A stretch of 64,000 bases of DNA, taken from positions 32,382,501 to 32,446,500 of the forward strand of contig CM060834.1 of the NCBI GenBank assembly GCA_030762175.1. The letters are read 5' to 3'. Position numbers and translations under genes: made by a program. Under the pieces are notes generated by a model. That model ran no database searches. It was not told the DNA's origin and saw only the letters and a program-made list of their open reading frames with translations. Of this stretch, positions 55,625 through 64,000 are shown in pieces (position 1 is the stretch's first letter; each line of letters begins with the position of its first letter). Source of the stretch: Metallyticus violacea. Its lineage: Eukaryota > Arthropoda > Insecta > Mantodea > Metallyticidae.

Positions 55625-56555
55625 AATCAATGTTCCATTTAAACATATGTGATTTTCTTTCACAGAACAGTTCTACTAATATCACATAATTCTTACGAAA
55701 CAGAACAAATGAACGCTACCTAAAAGCTAGAATACACCATCCAGGCGCGGAATTAGTAACTGGCGCGATATATTTTTTTTTTTTTTTTGTGTGAGTACGC
55801 CTTCGATTTTTTCCCAGTCAGTCACAAAACTTGTTTCTATAAACTTCTGTACTAATTTAATACTATTTTACTATATTAGAACTTAACTGCCTAAATGTCT
55901 GCCCGGCCAAGCAGCACGTCAACAGTCAAAATGGTATTAAACAATTTTGTTTCATCCCATAAAATTAAGTGCTGAGCTCCCTTCTATTACGAATTAAATG
56001 ATTATTGGAAAATCGTTTTTTTTTTCTTTAAACTTTCCCTCCTATTTATTTCACACGCGTATGTACGTGCATACATTACTCCTCTGTCCCTCAGAAGGTT
56101 ACATCAGTGAAATGTCGCAAAACATGTTCCACTTGCGAATCTCTTGCCTGTTGTAACTTTGACGATCATACGCCACTTTGCGACACCTTCGTTAACAATG
56201 GTACACTTTAGAAGTGTTGCAGTAACAACTTAACGGCGCTATTCATTGCCACGATTTTCTCCTTTCCCTTCAGCTCCTGATTGCCACTGAATGACAAATA
56301 TACTCTGTTTGAGTGACATATGTAGCAACCTTACCTTGGTCCAAAGATAAAATGGGAGCTTCTTAAAACTATTTTAAGAAATAAATTTTAAATATCTTAA
56401 TTAAACTTTTATCGACACTTTTGCCCACTTTAGGGAAACGTTTCATTTTCATTAATTTGAGGAGTTTAAAAAAAAATGAACATTTGACATGCACGTCAGG
56501 TTTTATACAAATAACTACAGTTTCTGTTCTGTTTGTGCTGTTATTGCATAAGGAA
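55625..56555. other. No gene recognised
   Basis: AT-rich with T-runs near 55770 and 56018; no frames of note. Confidence 0.55.
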
Positions 56556-56561
56556 CCTCTC

Positions 56562-57440
56562 ACAAGGGCTGTTCCATAAAGAATAATTATACCTTTTTGA
56601 CAAGATACCTTTACGTACCTAATAAATATAAATATATTTCTCATTGTAGTCCCCGTTGGTATGATACACCTGTCCCAGCGTTTCTGCTAGTCTTCAAAGA
56701 CATCCTGGAAATACTTTTTTTGTCGGGCTTTCAGAATCACCTCCGCAACCTTCAGCACTGCTTCTGACAATAAGAGATGCTTCCTACGAAGGCATTTCTT
56801 AAAGGAAAAGTCATATGGGGCTAAATCTGGACTATAGAGGAGATGAGGAACACGCTTCACATTGCTTTTTGTGAAATATTCAACAATATTTGCGACGTGC
56901 GTCTCTATATTATTGTGATGCAGCATCCAGCTTGTTGTGTGGAAATGTGACCATTTGCATGTGATGTGGCCTTGCAGAATTTTCAAAGCATCTCTGTGCT
57001 ATTATGCAGTTACAATTGCGTGTGCAGATACGACAGGCTGATAAACCATTGCTAGAATATATATAAAATAATAGATTACCGCAGCTTCCCAGCTAAAGCA
57101 TCCACGTTTTCTGATGGTAATGATGGAGATTTCCACACAGAGCTTTGCTGTTTGCTCTCAGGATCGAAATGATATGGCCAAGGTTCATCAGCAGTGATTA
57201 CCTGTGAAAGAAACTCCGTATCTTCCTGTAACATCATCTTCAACTGTATACAGACCAATAAACGAATGTCTTTTTGTTCGGGAATTAGCAGTCTTGAATC
57301 TACCATGCAAAAACACGTCTCAAATGCCACTTTTCAGTTATGCATGGGTGGCACCCAATGAAATTTTAAAATTTTCTGAAAGTATTCTTAATATTATTGG
57401 ACGATCCTCTCTCACAATGACAGCAGAGGTGTAAATGTTT
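56562..57440 (-). mobile_element. Decayed mariner-family DNA transposon
   Basis: Minus-strand order: VIVREDRPIILRILSENFKI and SLGATHAWL (N-terminal HTH, about 57.42-57.33 kb); VITADEPWPYHFDPESKQQS and SVWKSP (first catalytic Asp intact, about 57.2-57.12 kb); WMLHHNNIETHVA (about 56.94 kb), where HHDNAPAHTA is usual, so the second Asp is Asn; LLYSPDLAPYDFSFKK (third Asp intact); FQDVFED, and in another frame QKRWDRCI. The end caagggctgttccataaag matches the terminal repeat type of the mariner at 3.6 kb. Stops and frameshifts are present. Confidence 0.92.
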
Positions 57441-57444
57441 TCTT

Positions 57445-58500
57445 CCGTTAGAGTATAAAACTGGTGGGCCATTCCAGCTTTCTTTGAAATTGATTGTTTC
57501 CTTTTATCATTTTAAATTGCCTTAGAGCTATAGATTTGTTGAGACGAAAGCAGAATTTCAGAACAGGACATTGTTCGTATCATACGAAAAACAAATCAAC
57601 TATATCTAATTTGGGTGATAAGTTTAGACAATGAATAACCATGACAAATTTGGACAGAGCGTGCCTAGAGTCAGAAAAGAAAAACGACATCTGGTTTGCA
57701 GTTCCCTTGATATGGCGAGAACACATTGCTTGGCAAATGTATTGGAATTTAAAAGAAAGTAAAAACGTTTCCATTTAATAACTAAGTCTTCCTAATATTT
57801 TTATATGTGCTGCTCTGTCCACTTCTCGAGCCGAGGAGAATGCTTCCGACAGAATATAAAACAATGGTACTTAGATATCAAGACAGGTGAAACACACACT
57901 GACACAACAATCGAGTAATATGTATAGGCAAGTATTGCTATCCATAAAATCATTTAAATTGAAATTTGGGCAAACTTTTTTTTAAATAATAGAAGTATGA
58001 TTCATCAAAAGATTTCTGACCGTATATTTCAAATCAGTACCTTTTAAATGGCGTAAAATAAGTGTACATATTTGATACAGATTAGGAAAAGTGTACATAA
58101 ACTGACGAAAGTCAGTTTTGAGAATTAAATTTCGACGATTTATTTTTTTTTTCTGAAATTTAGTAAAAAATTCCTAGAAAGTTAATATTCATAATACAGC
58201 ATTATTGATAATCACAGTCGATTTATCATGGCTTCTAATTTTCCATAAACTTTAGTTTTTTTTTGTTTTCGTTTTTTTAATGGTAATGCCAAGTCTATGT
58301 TCCAGATGTTAAGAGAATATTATTTCTTGCTTATTCTTACTCTTCCTATCCGCCAAAAATATTAAGAATTTAACAAAGTAAAATAACATATACCCTCGTT
58401 TTAAGGCTTTATTCTCAGCATCTGTATCATATATTACTTGCTCTGTTTCTTTTCCATATTCTTCATTCTCTCTTGTAAACCACAAACTAATTTTCCGACA
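57445..58500. other. No gene recognised
   Basis: AT-rich; the 64-codon frame at 57580-57774 is unrecognised. Confidence 0.5.
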
Positions 58501-58529
58501 TTAACCACTCTGGGAATATTCTAGTGTTG

Positions 58530-58640
58530 AAATCAGAGAGCAAGGTAGAGTACGCCCCCAGACGGATTTGAACCCAAAACATTTGCTCACACGTCTCTCA
58601 CTCGCCTTGAATAAGAAATGTACCGAGGTCGAAGCGCCCA
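58530..58640 (-). repeat. Possible tRNA-like SINE fragment
   Basis: The reverse complement has ttgggttcaaatccgtctgg, a good B box with T-arm, preceded by gcgagtgagagacgtg. No clear A box, and no second copy in the window. Confidence 0.4.
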
Positions 58641-58644
58641 CTGT

Positions 58645-59013
58645 GTATGTGCAACACATGAATAAAAAATGCACGGCCTCTTAGAGCATTCCACTGCTTC
58701 AGTCGAGTTGACAGCTCTCCTAGTGCGAAACAAAGGAATAGCGAAATATCAGTTGGAGTTTTCACTATGTACAAATGAAAAGACAGCGCATATACATAAA
58801 TGCTATATTAAAACGTCCATTAAAATTTGTATAACACCAATATTGATGTAAAATTACTCCAGACTAAAATATATCTTTAATTTTCTAACTTACGTAAAGA
58901 CAATCATTTGTAAAGAAACATTAAAGGTACTTATTTGAAGAATAATGTATATACATATAAATTATCTGTTTATTAGCGATTTACGAAGGAACTCTTGCAG
59001 TTGTACCCATGAA

Positions 59014-59044
<31 letters not shown>

Positions 59045-59330
59045 ACTCAAACAAGGTATGTTTGTCAGTCAGTGGCAATCAGGAACTCAAAGGAAAGGAG
59101 AAAATACGTGGCAATGAACAGCGCCTTTAAGTTGTTATTGCAAAGCTTCTGAATGATAATGAAATGTGCGATTGTTAACAGAAGGTGCCGCAAAGTGGCG
59201 TATAATCGTAATGTGTGTGTGTGTGTGTATGCATGCGTACGTCTGTTACACACATACCGTCAATGTTACAACAGGCAAGAGATTCACAAGTAGAACTCAT
59301 GCAAATATTGGTGTTTTTTTTATTATTTTT
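58645..59330. other. No gene; (CA)n at 59013-59040 and (TG)n at 59212-59228
   Basis: Two dinucleotide microsatellites of complementary sequence lie about 190 bp apart. Otherwise AT-rich, with frames only over the microsatellites. Confidence 0.6.
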
Positions 59331-59334
59331 TTAT

Positions 59335-59562
59335 ATAAACATCTCAGGTCATCAGCCTACCATTCTACTCAGGGCGTGAAACGGTCGACAAATTTTGCTC
59401 AGAGGCCACTACGACACGGGACCCACGGCTTTACTTCCTTTCCGAAGGAAGCCATACTTAGAATTTTACGCCCGAAAAAATCCATCGATCCTGGCCGGAT
59501 TTGAACCCGCGAACTTGGGTTTAGAAGGCAAGTATTGTTACCACTACACTACCAGGACCGAC
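59335..59562 (-). mobile_element. SINE-A copy 9 with internal deletion
   Basis: Minus-strand copy from aaacatctcaggtcatcagc to the head ctaccaggaccgac. The section between cagaggcc and actacgacacggg is deleted, removing about 45 bp of the body; the breakpoints differ from those of copy 3. Frames of 112 and 118 codons over it are translations of the SINE. Confidence 0.94.
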
Positions 59563-59564
59563 AA

Positions 59565-62070
59565 GTGGGGGGAGGGGGATTATCTAGATATCTGTGATAG
59601 AGAAGAAAAAAGCGATCTCACGTGGCTCAGATTAGGGACCGTTCAACTCCAACTCCTGTACAGTACAAAGACTTCGCGCCAGCAAAGGGAAGGCGGAAAA
59701 GTGAAGGGGGAACAGAATCGGTTAGAAACAGAACAGGCAAATCCCCGTTAAGCCGGCCAAGCGTCTAAATGAAGGCTCTGTATTTATCCTTACATTAGTA
59801 GTTAGATACAGTCGGCAGACAGTGTGCTTCCAGCCACTACGCCGGCCGCAGTCTGTCAAGACACGTGACGTTAGTGAATCATTGGGCGAAATACGTGGTC
59901 CTACAGAACGCACGTGCATAGTAGAACTAACTGACGTAAAAATGTTTGCACTTGTGTCCATTGTGGACTACCCTCGTAAAGCCACTGAATTGCCAAGATG
60001 ATATTCAATATTCTATGGTAACCAGATTTTCATTTCAAAACTATTAACTTGTTTGTTTAATTGAGTTTAAATTTAAGCAAAAATGGTTGGATTAACCAAT
60101 GCCTTTTAATCGTTGTTTCAATAATATACTTAGAATACATATTTTTTCGCTGTACTAAATTTTACGCATTTATAAAAGCTGCACCCAAAGATAGATTTAT
60201 TTGCTCTGTTCGAATTTTTTCTGCTCAATTATCAATCTGTTATTTTATTGAAATTTACTTACAGTGAAAAGCACTTTTTTAATATTGACTTTTGGTAAGC
60301 AGTAGTATTTAGTAGTATTTTCTGTAAAAATTAAAACTACTCTAAACTATAGCATAAAAGCATTTACAGTTTGAGAAAAGCTATAGTATTCCGTAGTTTA
60401 ATACATTCTATGTGCCAGAAAAGTTCGCCAGTTGCAATAGCATTGACACATAGTGATACATTACCACAACCTTGCATTGGACAACAAGACACCATTTTTC
60501 TGGTTCGACACCTTGAGATCGGCAATGAGATATTCCCACAATTTATCTTACCTTTCAATGCAAAATATTCAAAAGTGACACATCATCTAATTCAAGAAGT
60601 TTCAGGGCCGCTGACTTACGTCATTTGACCATGTTTAAGAGAGTTGCAGCCCTTCAGTATTAAAGCAGAAGGCTAAAATGTAATGCCTGGTTCTACAGTT
60701 TCTCTGCTAATATGTTTGTGCTGTGAGGTCAACATTATATAAACTGTCAATCATTTTAGCATGCGATTGTCTCTTGAGATTCGTATAAGGAAATGTATCT
60801 GGTATCTTTGGTTCACAAATAGATCTGGTTTTCTCATGCTGGTATGAAGTGCCACCTATATTTAGTAGTAAGGGGGTTATTTTTGAACATAGAACAAATC
60901 CGCACATACATACTTGGGTATCTGAAAAGCATTTGATCTTTATTTTTAACCTTGGATTAGAATAAAAATGGCAGGGCACTATTAACGCTGCTTTCATATT
61001 TACATACTCTTTAGAATTATTTTTAAAATGTAAATTTTTTTTCTAAATATGAGAAAATATTGGTTCCACTTAGACAATACCAAAAATTATTCACTTTCAA
61101 AGTTTGTCCAACTTCGGGCAATATCGGTGCGTTCGGTGATTCGTTTTCAAAAGTGAGTAAATTTGTTTACATTTGCTATGTTTCCAGTGAATATGGTGCA
61201 TATAATATGCACACTAAACCCCATCAAAGCTTATCTGTCATACTACAGTCGAATGGTTACCGAGGACATTTTAGAGTTCTTAAATATGGGGACTGAATTT
61301 TCGGTTAAAATGACAAAATTGTTATTTATACATTACTGCATATAATAGTACCTGCGCGCCTTAATGATAAAATGAATAAATAATTTTTAATTTTCTGCCA
61401 TATTTAAAACTCCAGTGTTACATTTAAATGCTACGTCACGCATTGCTTTAAATGACCAATATGCACAATGACAACGACTTCTGTAATTTTATAACATTTT
61501 ACTTTTTATGTTATTCTTTCTCCATATTGTGTTATAAATAGGTCTGCTTTGCATTGTATTGCTATCTAATGACGAGTTATACAGCTATATATTGCATTTT
61601 CAATGCTACTTCCCAATAAATTAATATTGTACAATTTAGTTCCAATATATAATTTTATTGTTATTATTTTCATCTTTATTAACTGTCAGTTACTGCATTC
61701 ATACATATATTAATAAATATCCTCAATCTGAGAATGACAGTTTTGATGACAGAGTTAATCCGAAAAAAGTATAAAATGCATTTTTACAGAAAATTCAATG
61801 TTTCTCAGATAAACATTTTTCATTGTAGAAAATGCTGCTTTTGCATCAATTTTGGCCCATTTTTAATGAACATTTCATGCACGCTGTGCAGAAAACGAGT
61901 TATTTGGTAAATACTTATTAATTGAGGATAATTATCGTAAAGAAATGACATTTTTTTCAGCACTTACTGATGGCGTAATTGTTACCAAGTTCTAACTCAA
62001 TAGCTTAAACACTATAGAAATTAGAATTTGCATTCCCAGTATCATTTAAGGCAGCGGTTCCCAAAGAAGC
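59565..62070. other. No gene recognised
   Basis: Near 59620 the string cgtggctcagattaggg recalls 11.52 kb. Frames at 59722-59961, 60364-60628 and 60707-60997 (64-96 codons) show no motif. From 61.3 kb the DNA is strongly AT-rich. Confidence 0.45.
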
Positions 62071-62077
62071 TATAGAT

Positions 62078-62262
62078 CTATACCTTATGAATTGACACCT
62101 AAACAGGCCCAATGCAGAATGGATAATCTATCGTCAGCTTATCGCAAATCCCACGAATGACAGATTTGATACGAGAATTGTTACGTCCGATGAAAAATGG
62201 ATATTTTACCGCAACCCTGGCAACTCGAAACAGTGGCTGGATCCACGTTAGCCTGCCATAAG
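62078..62262 (+). mobile_element. Internal mariner transposase fragment
   Basis: Translation across two frames gives YELTPKQAQCRMDNLSSAYR and then IVTSDEKWIFYRNPGNSKQW with LDP, which resembles the linker and first catalytic Asp of a mariner transposase (VPxELT..., then D-E-K-W). The DEKW signature differs from the DEPW and NETW of the two larger mariner relics, so this is a third lineage. Both ends are missing. Confidence 0.82.
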
Positions 62263-62264
62263 TG

Positions 62265-62428
62265 TCGATTCATTCATAAGGCATAGATCTACAGCTTCTA
62301 TAATATTAGTGAATTCCAATGGAATAAAACTATTGAGTTGGACCCATGAAGCGATTTTTTATAAATGTCCTCAAATCTCCATCCATCCTATCTACTAGGT
62401 ACCGAAAATGATAATATATATCTAGCTT
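62265..62428. other. No gene recognised
   Basis: Short stretch between a mariner fragment and dispersed repeat X. It may contain further mariner sequence (tattgagttggacccatgaa), but nothing can be assigned. Confidence 0.4.
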
Positions 62429-62429
62429 C

Positions 62430-62535
62430 TTGCCATTGAAGAACTCGCAGTAGTTCGAAATATAGCAATTTCAAGTGTGACTCTTTCTCTGTGTTTTATC
62501 TTTATCTACTTTTATTATTAGTGTTAATTTATATA
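62430..62535. repeat. Dispersed repeat X, copy 2
   Basis: cttcttgccattgaagaact to gttcgaaatatagcaatttc and aagtgtgactctttct align with 36.79-36.90 kb. A short (AT)n lies at its right end. Confidence 0.7.
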
Positions 62536-62554
62536 TATATATATTCGTTTACGC

Positions 62555-63160
62555 TTTAGCGGTCACAACTTTTTTTCAACGAAACTCGGCATATAACACG
62601 ATTCGTCGAGTTTGTTAACCAGCAAAATTGGACTATTCGGGGTGGGGGTTAACCTAAAGCAAACATTTTTAATAAACATAAAATCGTGAAAATCAGGCAA
62701 TCAGGCCACTAAGAGTGGGGGCGTACCTGAAAAGCGAAATTTATAAATTGATCTAGTGGCCGTAAGCTTACTTTTTTATTTTTTTTTTAAATCGGCATAT
62801 TACATTGGAACAAAATAATAAAAATAATTTCCAAAAATCAGTGAAATCGGTTTATTAGGGGGGGGGGTTTACCTGAAAATTCAAACTTAAAAATCGCTCT
62901 AGCGGCATTTATATTTATTTTTACGCAAGAAATTTCCTATGTACCACTTAAATAAAATAAGATAGTATTTTCTGAAAATCAGTAAAATCAGATTAATTGG
63001 CGTGGGGTTCACCTGCAGCCCCAAATTTAAAAATCCCTCTCGCGGCACTCGGTATGTGCCATTTAAATAAAATAAGAAAAATAGTTTCTAAAAACTAGGA
63101 AAACTGGACTTAGGAGTAGAGTTGTACTTGGAAAGCTAAATTTAAAAAGCGCTCTTATGT
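62555..63160 (+). repeat. Diverged tandem array, unit ~140 bp
   Basis: At least four units share a block of the form gggggtttacctgaaaa, then aacttaaaaatcgctctag and cggc. Block starts are about 62714, 62860, 63002 and 63119; a further partial block (gtgggggttaacctaaagc) is at about 62643. Between blocks the units share aaataaaataagaaaa and tctgaaaatcagtaaaatca. Spacings are about 145, 142 and 117 bp. No open frame spans it. Confidence 0.82.
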
Positions 63161-63164
63161 TTAA

Positions 63165-63705
63165 TTTTCTTTCTATCGTTTTAAAATAAAAGGCCAAATT
63201 AATTCACGATATAAACGACATTTGTAATGATGCATATGTTTTATATCTAAAAAAAGCGTCGTGGTGGAGATAGTAAATATGAAATATTAATCTAATATGT
63301 TTGAGAATTATATTTGTATGTACGAGCGATCTGTAATAACCTTCAAAAAACGTTTTCGTTACATGTTTTTACAACAATAACATTTAATTAAATTTCAAAG
63401 CAATTGAAAATCAATGAAACTTTCGATTATTTATTGTTGATTGTGTATATTTGCTCATTACATTGTAGTTGTTTTAAATAGCAATATGTTTTTGTTTTAT
63501 TTAAACATATGACATCTTAAATACAGAATGGAACACGGAACTTTCTATCATTTCTCTTTATTTTAGTGAATGTAAAGATATCAAGGGCTCATTGCATAAA
63601 TTTGATTACATTGAAAAATTTTTAAAAACACCTTCACTGTGTACCTTTCAGTGTTCATATATTTCATTTAATTAATATTATACCATTAAATTTGTAGTTT
63701 AATCT
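63165..63705. other. No gene recognised
   Basis: AT-rich, stop-dense. Confidence 0.55.
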
Positions 63706-63706
63706 C

Positions 63707-63707
<1 letters not shown>

Positions 63708-63744
<37 letters not shown>

Positions 63745-63746
63745 TA
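63708..63746. repeat. (AAT)n microsatellite
   Basis: About 12 AAT units with one AAC. Confidence 0.95.
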
Positions 63747-63747
63747 A

Positions 63748-64000
63748 TTCTAAAACGGTATTTTGTAATATATACATATAGGTTGCAAGAATTCTAATTT
63801 TTTCCCTCTAATATTACATAGTAATGCCATAGCTTATTTCATTTCATTAATTAAAAAGACAATAATTTGAATTTTTTATTATTTTTTAAAGATACTCTGC
63901 TAGGTGAGGAATTCGCTTAGTTAAGAAACTCCTGTCACTATTTTTTGTGTCTTAATGTGGCGATGTGTAGTATCTTTTAATGCACCAAGTTCTTCATCAC
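63748..64000. other. No gene recognised
   Basis: AT-rich end of the window. Confidence 0.5.

Noticed and set aside
58945..59253. CRISPR-like or regulatory pairing of (CA)n and (TG)n 190 bp apart
   Set aside because: Dinucleotide microsatellites are common; no spacers or unit structure. No CRISPR array is present in the window.
59395..59751. 118-codon ORF, one of the longest
   Set aside because: First half is SINE-A copy 9; the remainder has no domain.

Overview
The window reads as gene-poor, AT-rich nuclear DNA from an insect or close arthropod relative, probably one with a large, repeat-laden genome. The evidence is sequence-internal: mariner, Tc1 and Mutator-type transposase relics, RTE-like and other non-LTR retrotransposon relics, many tRNA-derived SINEs, long (ATT)n/(AAT)n microsatellites, and short interstitial runs of TTAGG, the canonical insect telomere motif. 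I cannot name the species. There is no operon structure and no bacterial-type gene. Nearly all open frames are short and many are translations of microsatellites or SINEs.

I found no intact protein-coding gene. Possible host-gene signals are weak. One is a GC-richer promoter/first-exon candidate at 5.70-5.96 kb with an NRF-1-like palindrome and a strong GTAAGT donor. The other is a candidate internal exon at 41.33-41.47 kb ending in CAG|GTGAGT. Unrecognised ORFs of 116 and 152 codons lie at 1.30-1.65 kb and 31.47-31.92 kb.

Layout: 3.6-4.8 kb decayed mariner; 9.46-10.01 kb decayed transposase of the type carrying a DUF4817 N-terminal domain, with related fragments at 13.6, 21.6 and 37.4 kb; 10.9-14.8 kb SINE-rich; 15.5-16.24 kb decayed Tc1; 16.7-21.1 kb three SINE copies plus an RTE-like LINE; 23.3-24.8 kb Mutator-like (MULE) transposase relic, the most striking buried gene; 25.4-26.6 kb a diverged inverted repeat flanking a tRNA-Ile-like unit and a TTAGG run; 27.5-36.1 kb several SINE families and a LINE 3' end; 38.45-40.2 kb mariner end and a LINE interrupted by a SINE with an 11-bp target-site duplication; 42.9-43.8 kb an inverted repeat and a second copy of that LINE; 45.8-46.6 kb SINE and an inverted pair of tRNA-derived units; 48.2 and 50.4 kb SINEs; 52.7 kb a 44-bp duplication; 54.37-55.14 kb RTE-like LINE followed by a degenerate ~19-bp tandem array; 56.56-57.44 kb mariner; 59.3 kb SINE; 62.1 kb mariner fragment; 62.55-63.16 kb a diverged tandem array.

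Nine copies of one tRNA-Arg-like SINE (called SINE-A here) dominate, about one per 7 kb. At least four other tRNA-derived families occur. All autonomous elements visible here are broken by stops, frameshifts or lost catalytic residues, so the non-autonomous units must have been mobilised by copies elsewhere. All family assignments come from reading translations by eye; none was checked by database search.
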